A DNA stretch of 64,000 nt from QPJE01 sp051747745 (GTDB lineage Bacteria > Bacillota > Halanaerobiia > Halanaerobiales > Halanaerobiaceae): assembly GCA_051747745.1 (NCBI GenBank), contig JBNJGL010000002.1:16530-80529 (forward strand), given 5' to 3'. Both the position numbers and the translations under genes were made by a program. The stretch's first letter is position 1; each line of letters begins with the position of its first letter. The notes under the pieces are model-generated. The model was not told where the DNA came from. It searched no databases and was given only the letters and a program-made list of their open reading frames with translations. This document shows positions 34,017-42,286 of the stretch, piece after piece.

Positions 34017-34940
34017 TTGGATTTTTATTTAATTCTTGTTTTTCTGTTAAGTGGAATATTTATTGGATTTAAAGCCGGTGAGGAAAATTTTTTGATAAAT
34101 ATTTCTGATAAAATAAGTAATTTTGGACTTATTGTACTGCTTACCTCTATGGGAACAAATCTGGGCAGCAGTGATGAAATAGTTCATCAGTTGGGGAAAA
34201 TAGGTTTACAGTCATTTATATTTGCAGCAGCCAGTATTGGCTTCAGCCTTGGTTTTCTTATTTTATTCAGCAAAAAATTAAATTTTGATAATTTTTTACT
34301 GACTGGAAAAGAAGAAACTGTTGAGGAAACTTCTGAAGGCAGTATGACTGGAATGATTTTTTCTTCAGTTATAATTGGGATTCTAGCTGGATATTTCTGG
34401 CTGCCGGAATCATTTTATATTTTTGTTGAACCGATTACAAATTATTCTCTGGCTGTTCTTCTTTTTGGAGTGGGGATTAATATAGGTGCCAGTCGAGAAG
34501 TTTTAAATGATCTTAGATTGATGGGATGGCAGATCCTGCTAATACCTGTTATTATAGCTGTGGGCAGCCTTGCAGGAACACTGTTAACTGGTATGATTAT
34601 GGGCTATCCCGGCAATCAGGCAGCAGCTGTTGGTGCAGGTTTTGGATGGTACAGCCTGTCAGGTGTACTGCTTTCTGAGCTGCACAGTGCACAGCTTGGA
34701 TCTGTGGCTTTTTTGTCCAATGTATTTAGGGAACTGCTTACGGTTTTGATTCTTCCTTTTGTTGCAAAATATTTTGGCAGAATGGCTACAATTGCTCCTG
34801 GTGGAGCGACTACTATGGACGTAACACTGCCGCTTGTAAAGCAGTCAGGTGGAGAGGCTGTTGTTATTCCTGCTTTTATAAGTGGAGTCGTTTTGACAGC
34901 ACTTGTACCTGTACTTGTTCCATTTTTGATAAATAAATAA
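34017..34940 (+). CDS. lysO: LysO-family lysine exporter
   Basis: This 307-residue membrane protein has about eight to ten hydrophobic segments in two similar halves. TSMGTNLGSS and LFGVGINIGAS recur, and FGWYSLSGVLLSEL and PGGATTMDVTLPLVKQSGG are typical of LysO (YbjE). It exports lysine or an analogue with proton or sodium exchange. The TTG 34017 start follows AAGGGTGA by 5 nt; GTG 34008 lies inside that site. Pairing with a racemase suggests export of a D- or excess basic amino acid. Confidence 0.82.
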   Translation: MDFYLILVFLLSGIFIGFKAGEENFLINISDKISNFGLIVLLTSMGTNLGSSDEIVHQLGKIGLQSFIFAAASIGFSLGFLILFSKKLNFDNFLLTGKEETVEETSEGSMTGMIFSSVIIGILAGYFWLPESFYIFVEPITNYSLAVLLFGVGINIGASREVLNDLRLMGWQILLIPVIIAVGSLAGTLLTGMIMGYPGNQAAAVGAGFGWYSLSGVLLSELHSAQLGSVAFLSNVFRELLTVLILPFVAKYFGRMATIAPGGATTMDVTLPLVKQSGGEAVVIPAFISGVVLTALVPVLVPFLINK

Positions 34941-35046
34941 AATATTTATTTTTAATTTTAATATCAAATTGAACTGATCTCAAACTGTAATATTTTTATG
35001 AATGTATAATTTACCTAAAAATATTGGCTGTCTAAGGAGGACAAAT

Positions 35047-35535
35047 ATGAGTGATAAAAAAAGAAAAGAAATGCAGGAATTAAACGATACTTTAAAATCT
35101 CTGATAGAAGTTGAAGGTGACTGGCTTGCAAATCTTGCCAACAGTTCAGCACTGCTTTTTCAATTTCTGGATAATATAAATTGGGCCGGTTATTATATCT
35201 GGAAAAATGGTGAACTTGTTTTAGGTCCATTTCAGGGGAAACCAGCCTGTGTGCGCATAGAAGCAGGAAGAGGAGTGTGTGGTACTGCTTATCAAGAAAA
35301 GGAAAGTATTGTAGTTGACGATGTACACAAATTTCCCGGACATATTGCCTGTGATGCTGCTTCACAGTCGGAAATTGTTGTACCTGTGATAGTTGCAGGA
35401 GAAGTTATTGCCGTACTCGATATTGACAGTCCTATTACAGGACGGTTTAATGAAATTGATAGAGAATATCTTGAGAAATTTGTAGAGATTTTAATAGATG
35501 AGACTGATTTTCTGCCTTTGTTAGAAAAATTTTAA
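35047..35535 (+). CDS. msrC: Free methionine-R-sulfoxide reductase (GAF domain)
   Basis: This 162-residue GAF-domain enzyme reduces free methionine-R-sulfoxide. The three cysteines of characterised enzymes are present at residues 68, 78 and 102 (ACVRIE, GRGVCG, HIACDA), with the same spacing (10 and 24) as in yeast fRMsr. ATG 35047 follows AAGGAGGACA; the frame from 35002 lacks a site. It is a single gene that belongs with the oxidative stress genes near 38-39 kb by role. Confidence 0.92.
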   Translation: MSDKKRKEMQELNDTLKSLIEVEGDWLANLANSSALLFQFLDNINWAGYYIWKNGELVLGPFQGKPACVRIEAGRGVCGTAYQEKESIVVDDVHKFPGHIACDAASQSEIVVPVIVAGEVIAVLDIDSPITGRFNEIDREYLEKFVEILIDETDFLPLLEKF

Positions 35536-35541
35536 ATTAAA

Positions 35542-35602
35542 AGGTTAATTCTTCTGCCGTTATTATAAATTATGACAGAGAGAATTAACCTCTGAATTGT
35601 TT
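35542..35602. terminator. Long hairpin between convergent msrC and GH65 genes
   Basis: AGGTTAATTCT (35542-35552) pairs perfectly with AGAATTAACCT (35581-35591), followed by a T-rich tract. A second hairpin, GCCGC/GCGGC near 35650-35674, follows and has T-runs on both sides. Together they can end transcription from both directions. Confidence 0.7.
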
Positions 35603-35695
35603 TTTCTGTTTTTTATGATTCTGCTGAATAAAAAACTGACTTTATTTTTTGCCGCTGCAGAAAAATGCGGCTGTTTTATATTGAACACAGGAGCA

Positions 35696-37987
35696 TTATC
35701 TGGCTTTTAAGGTAATATTCTTATTTTGTTTTACCAGTTTACTTTCCCCATAAATAAATATTTCTAATGCCTTTCCTTTTTCAAGTAAGAATTTAAGTTC
35801 TTTTTTTCCAATGTGAACTTTAATTCTTCTGTTTCTAAACATAATTTTAAAATTAAAAGAATGCCATTTTTCCGGCAAAAATGGTCTGAAGTGGATTTTA
35901 TTATTTTTCACTTCAAAACCTGCAAAGCCTTTTACAATTGACATCCAGGTGCCGGCCATACTGGTTATATGCAGTCCTTCATCAGTATCATAATTGTAAT
36001 TATCAAGATCCAGTCTGGAGGTCCTTAGATAAAGCTGATAGGCTTTTTCCCTATTTCCGATTTCTGCTGCAATGATAGAATAGATACAGGGAGAGAGTGA
36101 TGATTCGTGGACAGTTCTCGGTTCATAAAAATCAAAATGTTTTTTAATACTTTTAGTATCAAATTCATCTTTAAAATAATATATTCCCTGCAGAACATCT
36201 GCCTGTTTAATATATGGAGATCGCAAAATTCGATCCCAGGACCAGTTTTTATACAGTGGGAGATCTTTATCTTTCAGCTCTTCTGTAGTTTTTTGTTCTT
36301 TATCCAGATAACCATCCTGCTGGGCATAAATATTATATTCTTCCAGAAAGGGATAATACATCTTTTTTATAATATCTTTCCACTTAATAAATTCATTTTT
36401 TTCAATTTCCAGTTTATTTACCCATTCTCTGTATTTCTCAGGATATTTATTTTTTATAAAATCTTTTGCTTCAAGCGTATATTTTAAAGTCCAGACAGCT
36501 ATTTTATTTGTATACCAGTTATTGTTTATATTGTTTTCATATTCGTTTGGGCCTGTAACACCGAGAATCATATAACTGTCTTTTCTGGGATTATAATTTA
36601 CTCTATCTGCCCAGAATCTGGATATTTCTATCAGCACTGGAAACCCAAAATCTTTTAAATATTCTCTATCACCTGTATAATCTATGTAATCTTTTACTGC
36701 ATGTGCAACAGCACCATTGCGGTGGATTTCTTCAAATGTAATTTCCCATTCATTGTGGCACTCCTCTCCATTAATGGTTACCATAGGATAAAGGGCTCCT
36801 TTAAGGGCGAGTTTATTAGCATTTTCTACAGCTTTATCTAAATGCTGGAAGCGGTAGAGGAGAAGATTTTTACTGACACTACTGCTGTGAGTTGCAAGGT
36901 AGAAAGGCAGACAGTATGCTTCTGTATCCCAGTAGGTTAATCCACCATATTTTTCACCTGTAAAACCTTTAGGACCGATATTTAGGCGTGGATCATGACC
37001 TGTATATGTTTGATTGAGCTGAAAAATATTAAATCGAATTCCCTGCTGTGCTTCTGAATCTCCATTGATCTCAATATCACTTTCCTGCCAGATATCTGCC
37101 CAGCTTCTTTTGTGTTCAGCAAAAAGTTTGTTATATCCTTTTTGAAGTGCTTCAGCAGATAATTTTACTGCCTTTTCTCTAACTTTATTTTTTTGATAGT
37201 CACGGCTTGTACAGACAGCAATGTATTTATTTAATATTATTTTTTTATTTCTGTCAGCAGTTAATGTAATTTTATTTCCGACAAATTTTTCTTTCTCAAC
37301 TATATCCATAGAATAGGTTTCACTATTGATTTCCCAGTTCATAGAGGTAGAAACAAGAAAATTGGATTTTTTTGTTTCCATGTTCAAATAAGCTGATTTA
37401 TTTGTGATTTCCTGTTCAATATTCCTCCAGAAAACATCACCGTAATTAGCATCTTCATTTTTCACATTACCATCCAAATATGGTGTCAGCTGAATTTTTA
37501 TCCCACTATCCAGTGATTTAATTTGATATGAAATAACAGCAAGTTCTTTTTCTTTTTGATGTAAAAATCTTTTTTCAACTATTTCTACTCTGCTGTCATC
37601 AGGCAGTATTAATGTAAATTCTCTCTTTAATAAACCTTCTTTCATTTTAAGAATTCTGCAGAAATCTGTAAATCTGCATTTGTTTAAATCAACTTGTTGA
37701 TCATTTATCGATACATCAATACCTATAAAATTAGCTGCATTGGCGATTTTAGCAAAATATTCTGGATATCCATTTTTCCACCAGCCGACAACAGTTTTGT
37801 CAGGATAATAAACACCGGCAACATAGGTTCCCTGAAGGCTGTCACCACTATATTTTTCTGCAAAATTACCGCGAATACCCATATGACCATTAGCAAGACT
37901 CATAACACTTTCTGCTGTTCGATTATATTTTTTATCAAATCCATTTTCAATAATATTCCACTTATCAACTTCAAAATATTTTCTCAA
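35696..37987 (-). CDS. Glycoside hydrolase family 65 disaccharide phosphorylase
   Basis: This 763-residue cytoplasmic enzyme of GH65 would split an alpha-linked glucosyl disaccharide (maltose, trehalose, kojibiose or nigerose) with phosphate to give beta-glucose-1-phosphate. Landmarks are VMSLANGHMGIRGNF near the N-terminus, YWDTEAYCLPFYLATH near 354 and GVTGPNEYENNINNNWYTN near 478, where the glutamate is the general acid. The all-helical barrel is followed by a beta-sheet C-terminal domain. TTG 37987 is preceded by CAGGTGAA at 6 nt. No beta-phosphoglucomutase or sugar transporter is next to it, so the substrate stays open. Confidence 0.9.
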   Translation of the reverse strand: MRKYFEVDKWNIIENGFDKKYNRTAESVMSLANGHMGIRGNFAEKYSGDSLQGTYVAGVYYPDKTVVGWWKNGYPEYFAKIANAANFIGIDVSINDQQVDLNKCRFTDFCRILKMKEGLLKREFTLILPDDSRVEIVEKRFLHQKEKELAVISYQIKSLDSGIKIQLTPYLDGNVKNEDANYGDVFWRNIEQEITNKSAYLNMETKKSNFLVSTSMNWEINSETYSMDIVEKEKFVGNKITLTADRNKKIILNKYIAVCTSRDYQKNKVREKAVKLSAEALQKGYNKLFAEHKRSWADIWQESDIEINGDSEAQQGIRFNIFQLNQTYTGHDPRLNIGPKGFTGEKYGGLTYWDTEAYCLPFYLATHSSSVSKNLLLYRFQHLDKAVENANKLALKGALYPMVTINGEECHNEWEITFEEIHRNGAVAHAVKDYIDYTGDREYLKDFGFPVLIEISRFWADRVNYNPRKDSYMILGVTGPNEYENNINNNWYTNKIAVWTLKYTLEAKDFIKNKYPEKYREWVNKLEIEKNEFIKWKDIIKKMYYPFLEEYNIYAQQDGYLDKEQKTTEELKDKDLPLYKNWSWDRILRSPYIKQADVLQGIYYFKDEFDTKSIKKHFDFYEPRTVHESSLSPCIYSIIAAEIGNREKAYQLYLRTSRLDLDNYNYDTDEGLHITSMAGTWMSIVKGFAGFEVKNNKIHFRPFLPEKWHSFNFKIMFRNRRIKVHIGKKELKFLLEKGKALEIFIYGESKLVKQNKNITLKAR

Positions 37988-38166
37988 ATATATTCACCTG
38001 CCTTATCTTAAAGTATAACAGATTATTGTTAGAATGATAACATCAAAATATCTATTATTTCAGCAGTTCAAAATTATTGTTAACTTTTCAAGAAGGATTT
38101 TAGATTTTAATATAGAATTTAATTAAAAAGAAAGAGTATTATTAGAGTTAACTTAAAGTTATAAAC

Positions 38167-38196
38167 TTGACATAGTAGTTCTGCTGATGCTATAAT
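38167..38196 (+). promoter_or_regulatory. Strong sigma-A promoter for rubrerythrin
   Basis: A perfect TTGACA (38167-38172), an 18-nt spacer and a perfect extended -10 TGCTATAAT (38188-38196) are present. It predicts strong basal transcription, to be held down by the operator just after it. Confidence 0.85.
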
Positions 38197-38207
38197 TTTA
38201 TTGCAAG

Positions 38208-38222
38208 TAATAATTATTATTA
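38208..38222 (+). promoter_or_regulatory. Candidate PerR box upstream of rubrerythrin
   Basis: TAATAATTATTATTA matches the Bacillus/Clostridium PerR box TTATAATNATTATAA at 13 of 15 positions and lies around +5 to +20 of the predicted transcript. PerR repression of rubrerythrin and superoxide reductase is well known in clostridia. The AT-rich background tempers confidence. Confidence 0.5.
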
Positions 38223-38247
38223 ACAAGAAAATAAGGAGGTAATTTTT

Positions 38248-38805
38248 TTGGTAAAAAATGATATGACAGCTCAAAATCTTCGTTCTGCTTTTGGTGGAGA
38301 AAGTATGGCCTATCAGCGCTATAAAGTATGGGGGCGAAAAGCTGCAGAAGAAGGTTTTGAAAATGTAGCACTTTTATTTGATGCAGTAGCTTATGCTGAA
38401 GAAGTTCATGCAGGCAATCATTTTGAGGCACATGATAATGTTGAAGGGGACTTTTTAGTTGCATCTGGTGGAGAATTTGGTTTAGGTACAACTTCGGAAA
38501 ATCTTGAAGGCGCAATTGCAGGAGAAGAATTCGAAATAGTACAGATGTACCCTACATACAGCCTTGTAGCAAAAGAACAGGGCGAAAATGCTGCAGTTCG
38601 TTCTTTTCATTATTCACTTGAGGCCGAGCAGATTCATGCAAAGCTTTTTAGAGATGCAAAAGAATCTGTAGATAATGGTCAAGATATTGATCTTGAATAT
38701 GTTTCAATCTGTGAGGTATGCGGCCACACTGTTGTGGATGGTATACCTGAAAAATGTCCGGTATGTGGTGAACCTACAGAAAAATTCCGTAAATTTACAA
38801 AGTAA
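38248..38805 (+). CDS. Rubrerythrin (peroxide reductase)
   Basis: This 185-residue protein reduces hydrogen peroxide to water with NADH-derived electrons. The ferritin-like domain (residues 1-145) has the diiron EX2H motifs in AEEVHAGNHF near 53 and EAEQIHAKLF near 129. The C-terminal rubredoxin-like domain has CEVCGH near 155 and CPVCGE near 171 for one iron. TTG 38248 follows AAGGAGGTAA. It is followed by superoxide reductase, so the pair turns superoxide and peroxide into water without releasing oxygen. Confidence 0.95.
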   Translation: MVKNDMTAQNLRSAFGGESMAYQRYKVWGRKAAEEGFENVALLFDAVAYAEEVHAGNHFEAHDNVEGDFLVASGGEFGLGTTSENLEGAIAGEEFEIVQMYPTYSLVAKEQGENAAVRSFHYSLEAEQIHAKLFRDAKESVDNGQDIDLEYVSICEVCGHTVVDGIPEKCPVCGEPTEKFRKFTK

Positions 38806-38843
38806 ATAAATTTAGTAATGATGAATTTTAATATAGTTTAAAT

Positions 38844-38870
38844 TATAGAAAAGATCAAATCTTTTCTATA
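38844..38870 (+). repeat. Perfect 12-bp inverted repeat between rubrerythrin and superoxide reductase
   Basis: TATAGAAAAGAT (38844-38855) and its exact complement (38859-38870) are separated by CAA. No T-run follows, so it is a weak terminator at best. It could be a processing or stabilising hairpin that lets rubrerythrin be made in excess, or a regulator site for the second gene. Confidence 0.6.
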
Positions 38871-38903
38871 GTTAAATATAATCTAAAAGGAGGAATTTAG
38901 AAG

Positions 38904-39260
38904 ATGGGTTATTATGATCTCAAAAAGCTGGAAAACACTGGGGAAGATAAGACTGCACTGGAGAAAAAGCATGTTCCTTATATTCAATGTCCGGATGAAG
39001 TTAAAAAAGGTGAGTATTTTGAAGTAAAGGTTACTTTTGGTAAGGAAATCACTCATCCAATGGGACCAGATCACTATATTCAGTATTTTGATCTCTATGC
39101 AAATTATGCAAGCCTGGCTCGAGTAGATTTTACTCCTGACATGAAAGCAGAAGCTACACTAAATCTTAAATTAGAAGAATCATGTGATTTAAATGTATAT
39201 GTTTTCTGTAATCTTCATGGTCACTGGGAAGGTTCAAAGTCAATTAAAGTTGTAGAGTAA
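38904..39260 (+). CDS. Superoxide reductase (neelaredoxin, class II)
   Basis: This 118-residue protein reduces superoxide to peroxide at a single iron bound by four histidines and one cysteine. KHVPYI near 25, HPMGPDHYIQYF near 51 and VFCNLHGHWEG near 99 contain the ligands. The desulforedoxin N-terminal domain is missing, so it is the one-iron neelaredoxin type. AAAAGGAGGAA precedes ATG 38904. A strong terminator follows. Confidence 0.93.
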   Translation: MGYYDLKKLENTGEDKTALEKKHVPYIQCPDEVKKGEYFEVKVTFGKEITHPMGPDHYIQYFDLYANYASLARVDFTPDMKAEATLNLKLEESCDLNVYVFCNLHGHWEGSKSIKVVE

Positions 39261-39295
39261 GTAATAAATTTCATATAAAAATAAGTATTTAACTG

Positions 39296-39320
39296 CCGCC
39301 CTTGTGGGCGGCTTTTTTTA
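39296..39320 (+). terminator. Rho-independent terminator after superoxide reductase
   Basis: GCCGCCC (39296-39302), loop TTGT, GGGCGGC (39307-39313), then seven T. Confidence 0.95.
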
Positions 39321-39396
39321 TTTCAGATAAATTTTGTGCTCTGCTGTGAAGAATATTTTGAGTGAAATATAAAAATTAAAATTTCTGCAAAAAGTG

Positions 39397-39425
39397 TTTA
39401 CAAAAATAATTAAATCTGCTATAAT
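39397..39425 (+). promoter_or_regulatory. Sigma-A-type promoter for psuK
   Basis: TTTACA (39397-39402), a 17-nt spacer and TATAAT (39420-39425) with the extended TG (39417-39418). Confidence 0.75.
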
Positions 39426-39468
39426 AAAATTAAATAAAAATTTAACTATCTAAATAAATATTTAAAAA

Positions 39469-40617
39469 ATGGAGGTGCTGGCAATAGAAAAACTAACTGA
39501 ACGCGAAAAAGATGTTCTGGAAATAATCAAAAATGATGTGACAATAAGTAGAGAAGAAATTGCAGATAAACTTTCAATTTCCGAATCAGCTGTAGGTACC
39601 TATATTCATCATTTGAGTACAAAAGGATATCTTTTGGGCAGAGGTTATATAACTGCTCCCGAGAAAAAAGTTGTAGTTGTTGGTGGAGCTAATCTGGATA
39701 TTAAGGGATATAGTCCGAATTATATTAAAGGTAGTTCCAGTCCTGGTTGGGTAAAAGAAAGTTCCGGAGGAGTGGGGCGCAATATAGCAGAAGATCTGGC
39801 TCTTTTAGGGCAGGATATAGTTCTGCTGACAGCAGTGAGCAGTGATCATTTTGGCGAAAAAATAAAAGAAGAAACAGAATATGCAGGAGTGGATATATCA
39901 CATATTAAAACCACTTCATCTCAATCATACAAAACAGGATTATATATTGCTCATCTTGATCAGAAGGGGGATCTGATTGGAGCTGTAAATGATATGAGAA
40001 TTTTAGATGAAATTAACAGTGATTATTTGAATGAAAAAAGAAAGATTATAGAAAATTCATCTATGCTGATATTTGACACAAATCTGAGGGAAGGTCCTCT
40101 TAAATATCTTCTTAATTTGATTAAAGAGAAAAAGATGATAAAAATAGCCGATACAGTTTCAGTGGAAAAAGCCCTAAAACTTAAAGGACAGGTAGAGACA
40201 CTTGATTATCTGCGCGGAAATTTAGATGAGGTTGAAGTTGTACTCGGCATTGTAAAAATGGAAGAATCCGAAGAAGCACATAAATTAACTGTCGAGGAAA
40301 GAATGGAAAGGATAAAAAAATATTATGCTGAACATAAGAACTTACCAGAAATGATTATCAGTTCAGGTAAAAATGGTGCTTACTATTTAAGTGGTACCGG
40401 CGAAAAAACAGTTCTGAAGCACTTTAAAGCTGCTGTAATAAAGAGTGAAGATATTGTGGAAACTACTGGTGCAGGAGATGCCCTTACAGCAGGTTTTGCA
40501 GCCGGACTTATGAATAAGTATTCTGTTGAAAGTGCAATAGAATTGGGAATTAATGCATCAGCTCTAACAGTAAAAACAGAACTTACATGCAGCCCTGCTC
40601 TTGCAAAATTAATATAA
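39469..40617 (+). CDS. psuK: Pseudouridine kinase with N-terminal helix-turn-helix (PfkB family)
   Basis: This protein of about 380 residues phosphorylates pseudouridine to its 5'-phosphate, the substrate of PsuG downstream. Residues about 8-60 are a winged helix (LTEREKDVLEIIKNDVTISREEIADKLSISESAVGTYI). The rest is a PfkB kinase, with GGANLDIKGYSP near 73, SGGVGRNIAEDLALLG near 99 and the catalytic GAGDALTAGFAAG near 344. ATG 39469 overlaps the GGAGGTG site (39471-39477), so the ribosome would naturally start near ATA 39484. The real initiator is unclear. The fused HTH suggests self-regulation. Confidence 0.88.
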   Translation: MEVLAIEKLTEREKDVLEIIKNDVTISREEIADKLSISESAVGTYIHHLSTKGYLLGRGYITAPEKKVVVVGGANLDIKGYSPNYIKGSSSPGWVKESSGGVGRNIAEDLALLGQDIVLLTAVSSDHFGEKIKEETEYAGVDISHIKTTSSQSYKTGLYIAHLDQKGDLIGAVNDMRILDEINSDYLNEKRKIIENSSMLIFDTNLREGPLKYLLNLIKEKKMIKIADTVSVEKALKLKGQVETLDYLRGNLDEVEVVLGIVKMEESEEAHKLTVEERMERIKKYYAEHKNLPEMIISSGKNGAYYLSGTGEKTVLKHFKAAVIKSEDIVETTGAGDALTAGFAAGLMNKYSVESAIELGINASALTVKTELTCSPALAKLI

Positions 40618-40645
40618 ATAAAATCATATTAAGAGCAGATAAAGT

Positions 40646-40702
40646 GTGATAGAAATTATAGTCTGCTAGCAAACCTTGTGGGCTTGCCCTGAGGAGGGTC
40701 AA
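40646..40702 (+). repeat. Conserved 57-nt leader element, copy B
   Basis: It matches 12564-12620 at 53 of 57 positions. It lies between psuK and psuG. The 3' end holds GAGGAGGG, again enclosed by CCC and GGG. A 10-codon ORF (ATG 40711 to TGA 40743, M-F-K-K-L-F-Y-L-T-E) follows, 12 nt from the ribosome site. psuG has its own site, AAAGGGAGGT, further down. Confidence 0.6.
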
Positions 40703-40766
40703 AAACATTAATGTTTAAAAAACTATTTTATTTGACGGAATGAAATTATAAAAGGGAGGTAAGATA

Positions 40767-41693
40767 ATGAAAAATTTAGAAAAGTATCTGGAAATTAAAG
40801 ATGATGTGAAACAGGCTCTGCAGGAAGGAAAAGCTGTAGTAGCACTGGAATCAACGATTATAGCACATGGAATGCCCTATCCTCAGAATATAGAGACAGC
40901 ATTAGAAATTGAAGATATAATTAGAGAAAATGGTGCAGTGCCTGCAACAATCGGAATTATTGATGGGAAAATAAAGGTTGGTCTAACTGAAGATGAAGTT
41001 AAATTTCTAGGTGAATCTAATGAAGTTGTTAAAGTCAGCCGCCGCGATTTACCGGTAGTTCTAGCCGAAAAGAAGCACGGAGCTACTACTGTTGCCGGAA
41101 CTATGATTGCAGCTGATTTAGCCGGAATTAAAATTTTTGTGACCGGGGGAATCGGTGGAGTGCACCGTGGAGCAGAAAAAAGTTTTGATATTTCTGCTGA
41201 TTTAGAAGAACTCAAAATGACATCTGTTGCTGTTATTGCTGCCGGTGCTAAGTCTATTCTTGACCTGGGATTAACTCTGGAAAAGCTGGAAACTTTTGGA
41301 GTACCTGTGCTTGGATATCAGACTGAAGAACTGCCTGCCTTTTACAGCCGACACAGTGGGTATAAATGTGACTACAGAGTAGAAAACCCTGAACACACAG
41401 CAGATATTCTCAGGGCGAAATGGGATCTCAATCTGGAAGGCGGAGTTTTGATAGCCAATCCAGTGCCAGAAAAAGAAGAAATAGAGTATTCGGTGATTAA
41501 TAAAAAAATTGAACAGGCTTTAGCTGAGGCTGAAGACAGGGATATTAGTGGTAAAGAGCTGACACCGTTCCTGCTTGATAGAATAAAAGAAATAACTGAC
41601 GGCAGAAGTTTAGAAACAAATATTGCACTGGTCAGAAATAATGCGGAAGTGGGAGCCAGAATAGCGGCTGCTTTTGCAGAAAATAAAATATAA
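40767..41693 (+). CDS. psuG: Pseudouridine-5'-phosphate glycosidase
   Basis: PsuG cleaves the C-C bond of pseudouridine-5'-phosphate to uracil and ribose-5-phosphate, the second step after PsuK. The 308-residue protein has VVALESTIIAHGMPYPQN near 25 (with the catalytic glutamate), VTGGIGGVHRGAE near 127, CAGAKSILD-like (AAGAKSILDLG) near 159 and GYQTEELPAFY near 187. GGGAGGT precedes ATG 40767. It is separated from psuK by 149 nt that contain a conserved RNA-like element. Confidence 0.94.
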   Translation: MKNLEKYLEIKDDVKQALQEGKAVVALESTIIAHGMPYPQNIETALEIEDIIRENGAVPATIGIIDGKIKVGLTEDEVKFLGESNEVVKVSRRDLPVVLAEKKHGATTVAGTMIAADLAGIKIFVTGGIGGVHRGAEKSFDISADLEELKMTSVAVIAAGAKSILDLGLTLEKLETFGVPVLGYQTEELPAFYSRHSGYKCDYRVENPEHTADILRAKWDLNLEGGVLIANPVPEKEEIEYSVINKKIEQALAEAEDRDISGKELTPFLLDRIKEITDGRSLETNIALVRNNAEVGARIAAAFAENKI

Positions 41694-41700
41694 AATAAAA

Positions 41701-41750
41701 AAAGTGTCAGCCATCTATAAAAATATAGTTGGCCGGCACTTTGTTTTTAT
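41701..41750. terminator. Bidirectional terminator between psuG and the split permease
   Basis: AAAGTG (41701-41706) with CACTTT (41737-41742), GCCA (41710-41713) with TGGC (41730-41733), and CTATA (41715-41719) with TATAG (41724-41728) form one long hairpin. T-rich tracts lie on the plus side and A-rich on the other, so it can serve both genes. Confidence 0.85.
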
Positions 41751-42286
41751 TCTACTTCTGGAATTTCATAATTGATTTTGTTGAAAAATTTGCCCAGGAT
41801 AATTGAACTGATAATTACCAGAGGTAGTGAAACAATTATTCGGACTGCTGTAAACTTAATACCGAGAATAGAAGCTTCCATAATGCTCATCGGTATCATA
41901 ACAAGGGAAGCTGCAGTAACATAGGTAAATATAGAAGAATAGTTAGCTCCCTTATGGTAAAGAGTGTTTGCAACGGGAAATGCTACAAAAGTTCCTCCCA
42001 CTGTAGTGGCGGCAAGAAGTATAGCGTAAATGTACTTTTTAAAACCAGAGCTGCTGCCAAAATTTTTTTCTATTGTTTCTCTGCTTACCCAAACATCAAA
42101 TAGACCTATCAGTACAAATGCAGGTGGCAGAATTTTTATCATGTCTTTAGCAAATATCATAAAGTTTTTGCCCATTCTATTTCCCAGTTCAAAATCAAAT
42201 AAACTTGAGATGACAAGAAAAGAAATAAATAAAATAAATATATAATAATTTGTCCTTCTTTTTTTCTTTTTTTTATTGTTTTTCAT
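41747..42286 (-). CDS. Permease half, second subunit (DUF318/ArsP-like split permease)
   Basis: This is a 179-residue membrane protein with a very basic start and about five hydrophobic segments. ILPPAFVLIGLFDVWV and GGTFVAFPVANTLYHKGANY resemble one half of the PF03773 permease family. The ATG follows the stop codon of the upstream half without a gap (TAAATG on the coding strand). The two halves probably assemble into one transporter. The substrate is unknown; the operator upstream hints at copper, sulfane sulfur or another CsoR-family signal. Confidence 0.65.
   Translation of the reverse strand: MKNNKKKKKRRTNYYIFILFISFLVISSLFDFELGNRMGKNFMIFAKDMIKILPPAFVLIGLFDVWVSRETIEKNFGSSSGFKKYIYAILLAATTVGGTFVAFPVANTLYHKGANYSSIFTYVTAASLVMIPMSIMEASILGIKFTAVRIIVSLPLVIISSIILGKFFNKINYEIPEVE

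Noticed and set aside
35647..35680. Intrinsic terminator for the minus-strand GH65 gene at GCCGC/GCGGC.
   Set aside because: On the minus strand the hairpin is followed by A, not T. It serves the plus strand better, so it was only mentioned with the main hairpin.
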